This document shows, one piece after another, positions 25,627-35,353 of a DNA stretch of 64,000 nt. The stretch is taken from positions 1 to 64,000 of the forward strand of contig NZ_CP077087.1 of assembly GCF_014268495.2 (NCBI RefSeq), written 5' to 3'. The stretch is from Pseudomonas monsensis (GTDB lineage Bacteria > Pseudomonadota > Gammaproteobacteria > Pseudomonadales > Pseudomonadaceae). The notes beneath the pieces were generated by a model. The model saw only the letters and a program-made list of their open reading frames with translations. It did not search any database and was not told the origin of the DNA. The position numbers and the translations under genes are program-made. Position 1 is the first letter of the stretch. Every line of letters starts with the position of its first letter.

Positions 25627-27213
25627 ATGCGCCTCGCTGCCCTACCCCTGTTGCTCGCCCCGCTCCTGCTGAGCCCTCTGGCCCAGGCCGCTGCCCTGAG
25701 CGTCTGTACCGAGGCCAGCCCGGAAGGGTTCGACGTGGTGCAATACAACTCGCTGACCACCACCAACGCCTCGGCCGATGTGCTGATGAACCGCCTGGTG
25801 GACTTCGATACCGCCAGCGGCAAAGTGGTCCCGAGCCTGGCCGACAGCTGGGAAGTCAGCACCGACGGGCTGTCGTATGTCTTCAAACTGCATCCACAGG
25901 TGAAGTTTCATACTACCGAATACTTCAAACCGACCCGCGAGCTGACCGCCGAAGACGTCAAATTCAGCTTCGACCGCATGCTCGATCCGGCCAATCCATG
26001 GCACAAGGTCGCGCAAAGCGGCTTCCCGCATGCGCAGTCGATGCAGTTGCCGGCGCTGATCAAGAAAATCGACGCACTGGATCCGCTGACCGTGCGCTTC
26101 ACCCTCGACCACCCGGATTCGACCTTCCTCGCCACCCTGAGCATGGGTTTCGCCTCGATCTATTCCGCCGAATACGCCGACAAACTGCTCAAGGCCAACG
26201 CCACGGACAAGCTCAACAGCCAGCCAATCGGCACCGGTCCGTTCGTGTTCACCCGGTTTCAGAAAGATGCGTCGATCCGCTACAAGGCCAACCCGGATTA
26301 CTTCGGCGGCAAGCCTGCAGTGGATCCGCTGATCTTCGCCATCACGCCGGATGCCAATGTGCGCCTGCAAAAGCTGCGGCGTAACGAGTGTCAGATCGCC
26401 CTGTCACCAAAGCCACTGGACGTACAGGCCGCGCTGAAAGAGCCGACCTTGAAAGTGGAAAAGACTGACGCGTTCATGACCGCTTTCGTCGGCATCAACA
26501 GCCAGCACCCGCCGCTGGACAAACCAGAAGTGCGCCAGGCAATCAACCTTGCGTTCGATAAGGCCAACTACATCAAAGCCGTGTTCGAAGACACCGCCGA
26601 ACCCGCCAACGGCCCGTACCCGCCGAATACCTGGAGCTACGCGAAGAACCTGCCGGGCTATCCACACGATGTGGCAAAAGCCAAGGCACTGCTGGCCAAG
26701 GCCGGTTTGAAGGACGGATTCCAGACCACGATCTGGACGCGTCCGTCGGGCAGTCTGCTCAATCCGAACCCGAGCCTCGGCGCCCAGCTGTTGCAATCGG
26801 ACCTGGCCGAGATCGGCATTCAAGCGGAAATCCGCGTGATCGAGTGGGGCGAACTGATTCGCCGCGCCAAGGCGGGCGAGCATGACCTGTTGTTCATGGG
26901 CTGGGCCGGCGATAACGGCGATCCGGACAACTTCCTCACGCCGCAGTTTTCCTGCGCGGCGGTCAAATCGGGCACCAACTTCGCGCGCTACTGCAACGCC
27001 GATCTGGACAAGCTGATCAGCGCCGGCAAGACCACCAGCGAGCAAGGCGTGCGCACCAAGCTGTATGAGCAGGCGCAGACGCAGATTCAGCAACAGGCGC
27101 TATGGTTGCCACTGGCACACCCGACCGCCTACGCACTGACGCGTAAAGACGTGCAGGGTTACTCGGTGAGCCCGTTCGGCCGGCAGGACTACTCCAAGGT
27201 CAACCTCAAATAA
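25627..27213 (+). CDS. periplasmic dipeptide/peptide-binding protein (DppA-like)
   Basis: A 528-residue SBP_bac_5 family solute-binding protein. A signal peptide ends at LSPLAQAAA near residue 22. The region LADSWEVSTDGLSYVFKLHP (about 74-93) is typical of the family. AAGGAAACCGACC lies before the ATG. No permease genes are adjacent, so it probably supplies a Dpp transporter encoded elsewhere, as the orphan PA5317 does. Confidence 0.87.
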   Translation: MRLAALPLLLAPLLLSPLAQAAALSVCTEASPEGFDVVQYNSLTTTNASADVLMNRLVDFDTASGKVVPSLADSWEVSTDGLSYVFKLHPQVKFHTTEYFKPTRELTAEDVKFSFDRMLDPANPWHKVAQSGFPHAQSMQLPALIKKIDALDPLTVRFTLDHPDSTFLATLSMGFASIYSAEYADKLLKANATDKLNSQPIGTGPFVFTRFQKDASIRYKANPDYFGGKPAVDPLIFAITPDANVRLQKLRRNECQIALSPKPLDVQAALKEPTLKVEKTDAFMTAFVGINSQHPPLDKPEVRQAINLAFDKANYIKAVFEDTAEPANGPYPPNTWSYAKNLPGYPHDVAKAKALLAKAGLKDGFQTTIWTRPSGSLLNPNPSLGAQLLQSDLAEIGIQAEIRVIEWGELIRRAKAGEHDLLFMGWAGDNGDPDNFLTPQFSCAAVKSGTNFARYCNADLDKLISAGKTTSEQGVRTKLYEQAQTQIQQQALWLPLAHPTAYALTRKDVQGYSVSPFGRQDYSKVNLK

Positions 27214-27249
27214 CCTGCCCGACACGAAACCCTGTGGATGCAATCAAAC

Positions 27250-27341
27250 CTGTGGGAGCGAGCTTGCTCGCGAAGGCGGCCTGTCAGTCAGCATCACGTT
27301 TACTGACAGGCCGCTTTCGCGAGCAAGCTCGCTCCCACAGG
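27250..27341. repeat. REP pair, GCGAGCTTGCTCGC class
   Basis: GTGGGAGCGAGCTTGCTCGC and its inverse GCGAGCAAGCTCGCTCCCAC flank a core in which GCGGCCTGTCAG and CTGACAGGCCGC also pair. The whole 92 nt could form one long hairpin. Confidence 0.88.
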
Positions 27342-27362
27342 GATTTGCATCGTTCCCGAGAG

Positions 27363-28037
27363 TTACATCCAGCCGCACTCCGCCATAGACAGCGGCTCGC
27401 CTTCGCCCACGATGAAGTGATCCAGCACTCGTACATCAATCAATTCCAGAGCCTTCTGCAAACGCTTGGTCAGCAGTCGATCCGACTGACTCGGATCGCT
27501 GTTCCCCGACGGGTGGTTGTGACAGAGGATCACCGCCGCCGCGTTATTGGCCAACGCGCGCTTCACAACCTCCCGAGGGTGCACGCTGGTGTTGTCGATC
27601 GAGCCGCGAAACAGCGCCTCGAAGGTCAGCACTTGATGCTTGGAGTCGAGAAACAGGCATCCAAACACCTCGTGCGGCTCGTGACGCAGCATGGATTTGA
27701 GGTAATCGCGGACCACCTGAGGACTCTCCAGCGCCGGCTTCTTGCGCATTCGCTCAGCCAGGTGTCGGCGCCCCATCTCCAGCACCGCTTGCAGCTGGGC
27801 GAACTTTGCCGGCCCCAGGCCCAATTGCTCGCTGAACGTCGCAAGATCGGCTTCGAGCAAAACCCGCAGGCTGCCGAATTGGCTCAAAAGGTGTCGAGCC
27901 AGATCCACCGCGCTTTTACCGGACACCCCGGTACGTAGAAAAATCGCCAGCAATTCAGCATCGGAAAGGCTTCCCGATCCCTGTTCAAGCAGCTTCTCCC
28001 GCGGCCGTTCCGCCGCAGGCCAATCGCGAATACTCAT
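27363..28037 (-). CDS. radC: RadC family protein (JAB/MPN domain)
   Basis: A 224-residue protein. Helix-hairpin-helix residues are N-terminal (about 1-80) and the metal-binding JAB domain (about 100-224) carries the HxHxxG-type motif CHNHPSGNSDPS. ATG 28037 has AAGGA 6 nt upstream, better than the ATG 6 nt earlier. The family was named for DNA repair, but its activity is not established. It is divergent from coaBC, as in other pseudomonads. Confidence 0.88.
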   Translation of the reverse strand: MSIRDWPAAERPREKLLEQGSGSLSDAELLAIFLRTGVSGKSAVDLARHLLSQFGSLRVLLEADLATFSEQLGLGPAKFAQLQAVLEMGRRHLAERMRKKPALESPQVVRDYLKSMLRHEPHEVFGCLFLDSKHQVLTFEALFRGSIDNTSVHPREVVKRALANNAAAVILCHNHPSGNSDPSQSDRLLTKRLQKALELIDVRVLDHFIVGEGEPLSMAECGWM

Positions 28038-28172
28038 ACACATTCCTTGTCTGTGGGCGCCGCTGTTCCGTAGCGGTCGCTGTGATATCGTAGCCCATCT
28101 TTTTTGCGGGCGAATTCACCCTGGGGAGGGGGTTTCGCCACGTATGTCACCCACGAAATGAAAGGCAGACCT

Positions 28173-29381
28173 ATGCAGCGGCTGTATCGGAAACGCATCG
28201 TTCTGGGCGTCGGCGGCGGCATTGCTGCCTACAAGAGCGCCGATCTGGTTCGCCGCCTGATCGACCAGGGCGCCGAAGTGCGCGTGGTCATGACCCATGG
28301 CGGCGCCGAGTTCATCACCCCGCTGACCATGCAGGCCTTGTCCGGCCACCCGGTTCACCTCGATTTGCTCGACCCGGCCGCAGAAGCCGCGATGGGCCAC
28401 ATCGAGCTGGCCAAGTGGGCCGATCTGGTGCTGATCGCCCCGGCCACCGCCGACCTGATCGCCCGCCTGGCCCAAGGCATCGCCAACGATTTGCTGACCA
28501 CATTGGTGCTGGCCACCGACGCCGTTGTGGCAGTCGCGCCAGCAATGAATCAGGCGATGTGGCGCGACCCGGCGACCCAGGCCAACCTGCAACTCCTCGA
28601 AAGCCGCGGCCTGAAGACCTTCGGCCCGGCCTCGGGCAGCCAGGCCTGCGGCGACGTCGGCATGGGCCGGATGATGGAAGCCACCGATCTGGCGCAGTGC
28701 GCGGCAGACTGCTTCCAGCGCCAGGCACTGACCGGCAAGCACGTAGTGATCACTGCCGGCCCGACCCAGGAAAACATCGACCCGGTGCGCTACATCACCA
28801 ACCACAGCTCCGGCAAAATGGGCTTTGCCCTCGCCGAAGCCGCGGTGGAAGCCGGCGCCCGCGTGACCCTGATCAGCGGCCCGGTGCACCTGCCAACGCC
28901 GGATCGCGTGACGCGTATCGACGTGGTCAGTGCCCGCGACATGCTCGCCGCGTGTGAGTCGGCCATCCCTTGCGACGTGTTCATCGCCTCGGCAGCGGTC
29001 GCGGACTACCGTCCGGAAGTCGTTGCCCCGCAAAAACTCAAGAAAGACCCTACAAGCGGCGACGGCTTCGTCCTGCAAATGGTGCGCAACCCCGACATCC
29101 TCGCCACCATTGCGACCCGTCCCGATCGTCCGTTCAGTGTCGGCTTCGCCGCCGAGACCGAACACCTGCTCGACTACGCTGCACGCAAGCTCAAGGACAA
29201 GAATCTCGATTTGATCGTCGCCAACGACGTCGCCAATCCGAGCATCGGTTTCAACAGCGAAGAAAACGCCTGCAGCGTAATTGACCGTGCGCTGCACGCC
29301 ACGGTTTTCGCCCAGACCAGCAAGAGCAAGATCGCTCGCCAACTGGTCACTTTTATCGCCGAACGTCTGAACCAGGTTTAA
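28173..29381 (+). CDS. coaBC: bifunctional phosphopantothenoylcysteine decarboxylase/synthetase
   Basis: A 402-residue CoaBC (Dfp). The N-terminal FMN decarboxylase domain (about 1-185) has VGGGIAAYKSADL and APAMNQAMW. The C-terminal CoaB domain has GPTQENIDPVRYITNHSSG (about 197-215), and its DKNLDLIVAND motif lies near 345-355. Together they make 4'-phosphopantetheine for CoA. I use ATG 28173 (MQRLYRKR). dut follows after 5 nt. Confidence 0.95.
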   Translation: MQRLYRKRIVLGVGGGIAAYKSADLVRRLIDQGAEVRVVMTHGGAEFITPLTMQALSGHPVHLDLLDPAAEAAMGHIELAKWADLVLIAPATADLIARLAQGIANDLLTTLVLATDAVVAVAPAMNQAMWRDPATQANLQLLESRGLKTFGPASGSQACGDVGMGRMMEATDLAQCAADCFQRQALTGKHVVITAGPTQENIDPVRYITNHSSGKMGFALAEAAVEAGARVTLISGPVHLPTPDRVTRIDVVSARDMLAACESAIPCDVFIASAAVADYRPEVVAPQKLKKDPTSGDGFVLQMVRNPDILATIATRPDRPFSVGFAAETEHLLDYAARKLKDKNLDLIVANDVANPSIGFNSEENACSVIDRALHATVFAQTSKSKIARQLVTFIAERLNQV

Positions 29382-29386
29382 TTTAC

Positions 29387-29842
29387 ATGCACGCTTTGCA
29401 AGCCAAGATCCTCGACCCACGCATCGGTACTGAATTCCCGCTGCCGCAATACGCCACCCCGGGCTCCGCCGGCCTCGACCTGCGCGCCATGCTGCAAGAG
29501 GACATCGTGATCAAGCCGGGTGAAACCGTGCTGATCCCTACCGGTCTGTCGGTTTACATCGGCGACCCGAACCTCGCCGCGCTGATCCTGCCGCGCTCGG
29601 GCATGGGCCATAAGCACGGCATCGTGCTGGGCAACCTCGTCGGCCTGATCGACTCCGATTACCAGGGCCCGCTGATGGTGTCCTGCTGGAACCGTGGCCA
29701 GAGCGATTTCACCATGACCGTTGGCGAACGTCTGGCGCAACTGGTGCTGGTACCGGTGGTCCAGGCGCACTTCGAAATGGTGGAAGAGTTCGTCGAAACC
29801 GAGCGCGGCGCGGGCGGTTTCGGCCATACCGGCACCAAGTAA
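29387..29842 (+). CDS. dut: dUTP diphosphatase
   Basis: A 151-residue trimeric dUTPase making dUMP from dUTP and limiting uracil in DNA. The five family motifs are visible: PGSAGLDLRA (1), PRSGMGHKHG (2-3 region), GNLVGLIDSDYQG (3), ERLAQLVLVP (4) and RGAGGFGHTG (5). It is closely coupled to coaBC. Confidence 0.96.
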   Translation: MHALQAKILDPRIGTEFPLPQYATPGSAGLDLRAMLQEDIVIKPGETVLIPTGLSVYIGDPNLAALILPRSGMGHKHGIVLGNLVGLIDSDYQGPLMVSCWNRGQSDFTMTVGERLAQLVLVPVVQAHFEMVEEFVETERGAGGFGHTGTK

Positions 29843-30049
29843 CGCCACAAAATTTGCGCAACTTTTGCAGCAGGTTTTAGCACCGAAAACCAGGGTTTTG
29901 TCGGCCACAAGCCACGCCAGCTGAGGCGTCATGGCTCTTTCACACCACGAACTCTCTGTGGAAAACGCCGTCATACCCTTCAGTTTGAGCCTGCCGCCGA
30001 GTGAATCGTCGGTCTGTCCCGCCACTTTCGAGATGGAGCATTTGTGCAG

Positions 30050-31447
30050 ATGAGCACCCCAGCCAAGATTGCCCCGAAGCTGCCCGACAGCATTTTCCGC
30101 GCCTATGACATTCGCGGCACCGTGCCGGAATTCCTCAATGCCGAAACCGCTTACTGGATCGGCCGCGCCATCGGCTCGCAGAGCCTGGCCCAGGGCGAAC
30201 CGAACATGTCGGTCGGCCGCGATGGTCGCCTGTCCGGCCCGGAACTGGTGGCCGAGCTGATCCGCGGTATCGCCGAGAGCGGCTGCCACGTCAGCGATGT
30301 CGGCCTGGTGCCGACGCCAGCGCTGTATTACGCGGCCAACGTGCTGGCCGGCAAGTCCGGAGTGATGCTCACCGGCAGCCACAACCCGTCGAACTACAAC
30401 GGCTTCAAGATCGTGATCGCCGGCGACACCCTCGCAAACGAGCAGATCCAGGTGCTGCACGAGCGCATCAAGAGCAATGACCTGACCAACGGTCAGGGCA
30501 GCGTCACGCGGGTCGAAATCCTCGACCGCTACACCACCGAAATCGTCCAGGACATCAAACTGGCCCGGCGCCTGAAAGTCGTGGTCGACTGCGGCAACGG
30601 CGCAGCCGGGGTGATCGCCCCGCAACTGATCGAAGCGCTGAACTGCGAAGTCATCCCGCTATTCTGCGAAGTCGACGGCAACTTCCCCAACCACCACCCG
30701 GACCCGGGCAAGCCTGAAAACCTCGTCGACCTGATCGCCAAGGTCAAGGAAACCAACGCCGATATCGGCCTCGCCTTCGATGGCGACGGTGACCGTGTCG
30801 GTGTGGTGACCAACACCGGCAGCATCGTCTACCCGGACCGCCTGCTGATGCTGTTCGCCCGCGACGTGGTGGCGCGCAACCCGGACGCGGAAATCATCTT
30901 CGACGTCAAATGCACCCGCCGCCTGGTGCCGCTGATCAAGGAGTACGGTGGTCGTCCGCTAATGTGGAAGACGGGTCATTCGTTGATCAAAAAGAAAATG
31001 AAACAATCCGGTGCTCTATTGGCCGGTGAGATGAGCGGGCACATCTTTTTCAAGGAACGCTGGTTCGGTTTCGACGACGGTATCTATAGCGCCGCGCGGC
31101 TGCTGGAGATCCTCAGCAAGGAAAAATCCACCGCGGAGGAGCTGTTTGCGACCTTCCCGAATGATATTTCTACGCCGGAAATCAATATCCATGTGACCGA
31201 AGAGAGCAAATTCAGCATCATTGATGCACTGCACGACGCACAATGGGGCGCAGGCGCTGACCTGACCACCATCGACGGCGTGCGAGTCGATTACGCCAAA
31301 GGCTGGGGCCTGGTGCGCGCGTCCAACACCACACCGGTGCTGGTGCTGCGCTTCGAGGCCGATGACGAGGCTGAATTGCAGCGCATCAAGGATGTGTTCC
31401 ACGCCCAACTGAAACGCGTTGCACCTGATCTCCAACTACCGTTCTGA
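30050..31447 (+). CDS. algC: phosphomannomutase/phosphoglucomutase
   Basis: A 465-residue alpha-D-phosphohexomutase used for alginate, LPS and exopolysaccharide precursors. The phosphoserine loop is TGSHNPSNYNG near residues 106-116, the metal loop DGDGDRVG near 243-250, and the sugar-binding GEMSGHIFF near 325-333. The ATG at 30050 starts MSTPAKIAP; GTG 30044 is closer to GGAG but would add two residues unlike known AlgC. The 200-nt upstream gap is where algC is known to be controlled; no clear sigma-54 site was recognised. Confidence 0.94.
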   Translation: MSTPAKIAPKLPDSIFRAYDIRGTVPEFLNAETAYWIGRAIGSQSLAQGEPNMSVGRDGRLSGPELVAELIRGIAESGCHVSDVGLVPTPALYYAANVLAGKSGVMLTGSHNPSNYNGFKIVIAGDTLANEQIQVLHERIKSNDLTNGQGSVTRVEILDRYTTEIVQDIKLARRLKVVVDCGNGAAGVIAPQLIEALNCEVIPLFCEVDGNFPNHHPDPGKPENLVDLIAKVKETNADIGLAFDGDGDRVGVVTNTGSIVYPDRLLMLFARDVVARNPDAEIIFDVKCTRRLVPLIKEYGGRPLMWKTGHSLIKKKMKQSGALLAGEMSGHIFFKERWFGFDDGIYSAARLLEILSKEKSTAEELFATFPNDISTPEINIHVTEESKFSIIDALHDAQWGAGADLTTIDGVRVDYAKGWGLVRASNTTPVLVLRFEADDEAELQRIKDVFHAQLKRVAPDLQLPF

Positions 31448-31464
31448 TTCACCCGGAGCCCTGA

Positions 31465-32370
31465 ATGACCCTCGAACGCGAAGCCGCCGCCCACACCGCC
31501 CAGGTCCTGTCCGAAGCGTTGCCTTACATCCGACGTTATGTCGGCAAGACCCTGGTGATCAAATACGGCGGCAACGCGATGGAAAGCGAGGAGCTGAAAA
31601 CCGGCTTCGCCCGCGACATCGTCTTGATGAAGGCCGTGGGCATCAACCCGGTCGTGGTTCACGGCGGCGGCCCGCAGATCGGTGATCTGCTCAAGCGCCT
31701 GTCGATCGAAAGCCACTTCGTCGACGGCATGCGCGTCACCGACGCCGCGACCATGGACGTGGTGGAAATGGTCCTCGGCGGCCAGGTCAACAAAAGCATC
31801 GTCAACCTGATCAACCGTCACGGCGGCAGCGCCATCGGCTTGACCGGTAAAGACGCCGGGCTGATTCGTGCGAAGAAGCTGACGGTCACCCGTCAGACCC
31901 CGGAGATGACCCAGCCGGAAATCATCGACATCGGCCAGGTAGGCGAAGTCGTCGGGATCAACACCGAATTGCTGAACCTGCTGGTCAAGGGCAATTTCAT
32001 CCCGGTGATCGCGCCAATCGGCGTGGGTGAGAACGGCGAGTCGTACAACATCAACGCCGACTTGGTGGCCGGTAAAGTTGCCGAGGCGCTGAAAGCCGAG
32101 AAGCTGATGCTGCTGACCAACATCGCCGGCCTGATGGACAAGTCGGGCACCGTCCTGACCGGCCTGAGCACCCAGCAGGTCGACGACCTGATCGCCGACG
32201 GCACGATCTACGGCGGCATGCTGCCGAAGATCCGTTGCGCGCTGGAAGCGGTTCAGGGCGGTGTCGGCAGCTCGCTGATCATCGACGGTCGCGTACCGAA
32301 CGCGATCCTGCTGGAAATCTTCACCGACACTGGTGTGGGCACGCTGATCAGCAATCGCAAGCGTCCGTAA
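31465..32370 (+). CDS. argB: acetylglutamate kinase
   Basis: A 301-residue amino acid kinase family enzyme that phosphorylates N-acetylglutamate in arginine synthesis. The glycine-rich segments KYGGNAM (about 33-39) and VVHGGGPQIG (about 66-75) bind ATP and substrate. The N-terminal helix found in arginine-sensitive hexameric enzymes is present. It follows algC after 17 nt. Confidence 0.96.
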   Translation: MTLEREAAAHTAQVLSEALPYIRRYVGKTLVIKYGGNAMESEELKTGFARDIVLMKAVGINPVVVHGGGPQIGDLLKRLSIESHFVDGMRVTDAATMDVVEMVLGGQVNKSIVNLINRHGGSAIGLTGKDAGLIRAKKLTVTRQTPEMTQPEIIDIGQVGEVVGINTELLNLLVKGNFIPVIAPIGVGENGESYNINADLVAGKVAEALKAEKLMLLTNIAGLMDKSGTVLTGLSTQQVDDLIADGTIYGGMLPKIRCALEAVQGGVGSSLIIDGRVPNAILLEIFTDTGVGTLISNRKRP

Positions 32371-32385
32371 GCCGGCGTACAAACA

Positions 32386-32424
32386 AAAAGACCCCGCTCA
32401 GCCTGGCTGAGCGGGGTCTTTTTT
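32386..32424 (+). terminator. Rho-independent terminator after argB
   Basis: GACCCCGCTCAG/CTGAGCGGGGTC (12 bp, loop CCTGG) is followed by T6 and preceded by A5. It ends the coaBC-dut-algC-argB run. Confidence 0.93.
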
Positions 32425-32437
32425 ATCATCGCAAACT

Positions 32438-32530
32438 TTGTGGGAGCGAGCTTGCTCGCGAAGACGGCGGCACATTCAACATTGATGCAAGCTGAATCAC
32501 CGCATTCGCGAGCAAGCTCGCTCCCACAGG
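32438..32530. repeat. REP pair, GCGAGCTTGCTCGC class
   Basis: GTGGGAGCGAGCTTGCTCGC and GCGAGCAAGCTCGCTCCCAC face each other between argB and the convergent pyrE. Confidence 0.88.
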
Positions 32531-32545
32531 TTTTGCACCAGTCGG

Positions 32546-33190
32546 TCAGACGCCGAACTGGGCGCGATAGGCTTCCACGGCTGGCAGATGCTGCTTGAGC
32601 TGCGGATCGTCAGCGAGGAACTCCAGCACCTGATTCAGCGAAACAATGCTGATCACCGGGATACCGAAATCGCGCTCGACCTCCTGAATGGCCGACAACT
32701 CACCGTTGCCACGCTCCTGACGATTGAGGGCGATCAGCACGCCGGCGGCCTTGGCGCCGTCCTGGGAGGCGATGATCTGCATCACTTCGCGGATCGCGGT
32801 GCCGGCAGTGATTACGTCGTCGATGATCAGCACATTGCCGGTCAGCGGCGCGCCGACCAGGCTGCCACCTTCGCCGTGGGCCTTGGCTTCCTTGCGGTTG
32901 AAGCACCAAGGCAGATCACGGTTGTGGTGCTCGGCCAGCGCGACAGCGGTGGTGGCCGCCAGCGGAATGCCTTTATAGGCCGGGCCGAACAGTACATCGA
33001 AAGAAATGCCGCTTTCGGCAATGGCTGCCGCGTAGAAACGCCCCAGCTGCGCCAGGGCCGAACCCGAGTTGAACAGGCCGGCGTTGAAGAAGTAAGGACT
33101 GGTGCGCCCGGACTTCAGGGTGAACTCACCGAAGCGCAAAACGCCGCGATCGATGGCAAAACGAATGAAATCGCGCTGATACGCTTGCAT
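32546..33190 (-). CDS. pyrE: orotate phosphoribosyltransferase
   Basis: A 214-residue pyrimidine enzyme that turns orotate and PRPP into OMP. The PRPP loop is VLIIDDVITAGTA near residues 120-132, and KSGRTSPYFFNAG lies near 25-37. I start it at MQAYQRDF (33190), as in P. aeruginosa; the open frame extends 7 codons further up. It is divergent from crc with only 82 nt between starts. Confidence 0.95.
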   Translation of the reverse strand: MQAYQRDFIRFAIDRGVLRFGEFTLKSGRTSPYFFNAGLFNSGSALAQLGRFYAAAIAESGISFDVLFGPAYKGIPLAATTAVALAEHHNRDLPWCFNRKEAKAHGEGGSLVGAPLTGNVLIIDDVITAGTAIREVMQIIASQDGAKAAGVLIALNRQERGNGELSAIQEVERDFGIPVISIVSLNQVLEFLADDPQLKQHLPAVEAYRAQFGV

Positions 33191-33272
33191 GAAAAAAACC
33201 CCAAATACCACGGATTTAGCTAATTAGCTTGACGCCGTGTATCATACACGCACGCGATTTTTGGGGCCATTT

Positions 33273-34052
33273 ATGCGGATCATCAGTGTGAACGTCAATG
33301 GTATTCAGGCTGCAGTCGAGCGTGGTTTGCTCAGTTGGCTGCAAGCACAGAATGCCGACGTCATCTGCCTGCAGGACACCCGTGCCTCCGCCTTTGAACT
33401 GGATGACCCAGCCTTCCAACTGGATGGCTACTTCCTTTATGCCTGCGATGCTGAAGTCCCTGCCCAAGGTGGCGTGGCTTTGTATTCGCGGTTGCAACCG
33501 AAGGCTGTCATCAGCGGTCTCGGTTTCGAGACGGCCGACCGCTACGGGCGCTACCTGCAAGCAGATTTCGACAAAGTCAGTATTGCCACCTTGCTGCTTC
33601 CTTCGGGGATGAACGGCGATGAGGACTTGAACCAGAAGTTCAAGCTCATGGACGACTTCGGCAAATACCTGGACAAACAGCGGCGCAAACGTCGCGAGTA
33701 CATTTATTGTGGCTCGCTGTATGTTGCGCAGCAGAAGCTCGACATCAAGAACTGGCGCGACAGCCAGCAATCCCCGGGCTTCCTGGCGCCGGAACGGGCC
33801 TGGATGGACGAGATTGTCGGCAACATGGGTTATGTCGATGCCCTGCGCGAAGTCAGCCGCGAAGGCGACCAGTACAGCTGGTGGCCGGACAACGAACAGG
33901 CCGAGATGCTCAATCTGGGCTGGCGTTTCGACTACCAGATCCTGACTCCGGGCCTGCGCCGCTTTGTACGCAGTGCACGCCTGCCGCGTCAGCCCCGGTT
34001 CTCGCAGCACGCGCCGCTGATCGTCGACTACGACTGGACGCTGACCATCTAA
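33273..34052 (+). CDS. crc: catabolite repression control protein Crc
   Basis: A 259-residue endonuclease/exonuclease/phosphatase-fold protein. It works with Hfq to repress translation of catabolic mRNAs. The start MRIISVNVNGIQ (33273) matches Crc, with GGGG upstream. In Crc the nuclease fold is kept but the enzyme is inactive. The pyrE-crc neighbourhood is the conserved one. Confidence 0.96.
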   Translation: MRIISVNVNGIQAAVERGLLSWLQAQNADVICLQDTRASAFELDDPAFQLDGYFLYACDAEVPAQGGVALYSRLQPKAVISGLGFETADRYGRYLQADFDKVSIATLLLPSGMNGDEDLNQKFKLMDDFGKYLDKQRRKRREYIYCGSLYVAQQKLDIKNWRDSQQSPGFLAPERAWMDEIVGNMGYVDALREVSREGDQYSWWPDNEQAEMLNLGWRFDYQILTPGLRRFVRSARLPRQPRFSQHAPLIVDYDWTLTI

Positions 34053-34070
34053 GCGTCGATTCGTGGATGC

Positions 34071-34100
34071 AAAAAAGCCGACATCGCTGTCGGCTTTTTT
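34071..34100 (+). terminator. Rho-independent terminator after crc
   Basis: GCCGACA/TGTCGGC with loop TCGC, flanked by A6 and T6, lies 18 nt after the crc stop. Confidence 0.92.
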
Positions 34101-34123
34101 GTGCGCGCTGGTTTTTGCTTTCT

Positions 34124-34214
34124 GTAAGAGTGAGCCTGCTCGCGATGGCGTGGTGTCAGCCAACACTCATGCTGAATGATCCACCGCCTTCGCGAGCAAG
34201 CCCGCTCCCACAGG
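34124..34214. repeat. REP pair, partly degenerate
   Basis: The right arm GCGAGCAAGCCCGCTCCCAC is intact. The left arm (GTAAGAGTGAGCCTGCTCGC) has diverged from GTGGGAGCGAGC. Confidence 0.75.
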
Positions 34215-34232
34215 AAAAACCGCAATTGGTTA

Positions 34233-34601
34233 TTACTTGATCAATCGCCAAGTGAACGGGTAGCGATACGGGAACCCGTCATTGGCCTTCACCCCGGCAA
34301 TGATCGTCAGCACCAGTGCGCCAATGGCCAACAGGCCCAGCAGGAAGAAGCCGATGATCAACACCATCAGCAGCAGACAGATCGCTGCAGCAATCGCCAC
34401 GGTGATCTGAAAGTTCAGCGCTTCCTTGCCCTGGGCATCGATGAACGGATCGGTTTCGCGCTTCATCTGCCACAGGATCAACGGCCCGATCAGGTTACCG
34501 AACGGAATCCAGATGCCCAGCAAGGCGGACAAGTGACAAAACATCGCCCATTGACGAACCTCCTGGCTCGGTTTGGGCAGCAACTCTTGCTCATCACTCA
34601 T
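34233..34601 (-). CDS. DUF4870 domain membrane protein
   Basis: A 122-residue protein with three hydrophobic spans (about 20-42, 65-85 and 88-108) and the DUF4870-type sequence FGNLIGPLILWQMKRETDPFIDAQGKEALNFQIT. Function is unknown. It lies between crc and rph in the place of PA5333. Confidence 0.85.
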   Translation of the reverse strand: MSDEQELLPKPSQEVRQWAMFCHLSALLGIWIPFGNLIGPLILWQMKRETDPFIDAQGKEALNFQITVAIAAAICLLLMVLIIGFFLLGLLAIGALVLTIIAGVKANDGFPYRYPFTWRLIK

Positions 34602-34630
34602 CGCGTCCTCCTTGCGGGTTACGAACCTGC

Positions 34631-35353
34631 TCAGTCGGCCAATGCCGCCTGTTGCAGTTCGAAGATTTCGTTCATGCCTTTCTTGGCCAGTTCCAGCATG
34701 GCGTTCAGGTCTTCAGGCTGGAACGGTGCACCTTCGGCAGTGCCCTGCACCTCGATGAAGCCACCGGTGCTGGTCATCACGACGTTGAGGTCGGTCTCGG
34801 CAGCGGAATCTTCAAGATAGTCCAGGTCCAGCACTGGCTCGCCCTGATACATGCCGACCGACACTGCGCCGATCATTTGCTTGAGCGGGTCGCCGCCCTT
34901 CAGGCCGCCACGCTTCTTGATCACTTTCAGTGCATCGACCAGCGCAACCATGGCACCCGTGATGGAAGCGGTGCGGGTGCCGCCGTCAGCCTGAATCACG
35001 TCGCAATCGACGTACAGGGTCACGTCGCCCAGCTTGGACATGTCCAGTGCAGCGCGCAGGGAACGACCGATCAGACGCTGGATTTCCAGAGTACGACCGC
35101 CCTGCTTGCCACGGCTCGCTTCGCGCTGGTTACGCTCGCCGGTCGCACGCGGCAGCATGCCGTATTCGGCAGTCAGCCAGCCCTGGCCCTGGCCCTTGAG
35201 GAAACGCGGCACGCCGTTTTCGACGCTGACGGTGCAGATGACCTTGGTATCACCGAATTCGACCAGTACGGATCCCTCGGCGTGTTTGGTGTAGTTGCGG
35301 GTAATGCGGATCGAGCGGAGCTGATCGGCAGCGCGACCACTTGGACGTTTCAT
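34631..35353 (-). CDS. rph: ribonuclease PH
   Basis: A 240-residue 3'-5' phosphorolytic exoribonuclease that trims tRNA 3' ends. The start MKRPSGRAADQLR is the conserved one (35353); the open frame runs 18 codons further up without support. The phosphate-binding TRTASITGA region is near 125-133. It is divergent from yicC. Confidence 0.95.
   Translation of the reverse strand: MKRPSGRAADQLRSIRITRNYTKHAEGSVLVEFGDTKVICTVSVENGVPRFLKGQGQGWLTAEYGMLPRATGERNQREASRGKQGGRTLEIQRLIGRSLRAALDMSKLGDVTLYVDCDVIQADGGTRTASITGAMVALVDALKVIKKRGGLKGGDPLKQMIGAVSVGMYQGEPVLDLDYLEDSAAETDLNVVMTSTGGFIEVQGTAEGAPFQPEDLNAMLELAKKGMNEIFELQQAALAD

Noticed and set aside
28116..29420. 434-residue frame opposite coaBC
   Set aside because: It is antisense to an intact CoaBC gene and lacks recognisable motifs.
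29843..30049. Sigma-54 promoter before algC
   Set aside because: algC is known to be sigma-54 controlled in P. aeruginosa, but no TGGCAC-N5-TTGC-like match was clear here.
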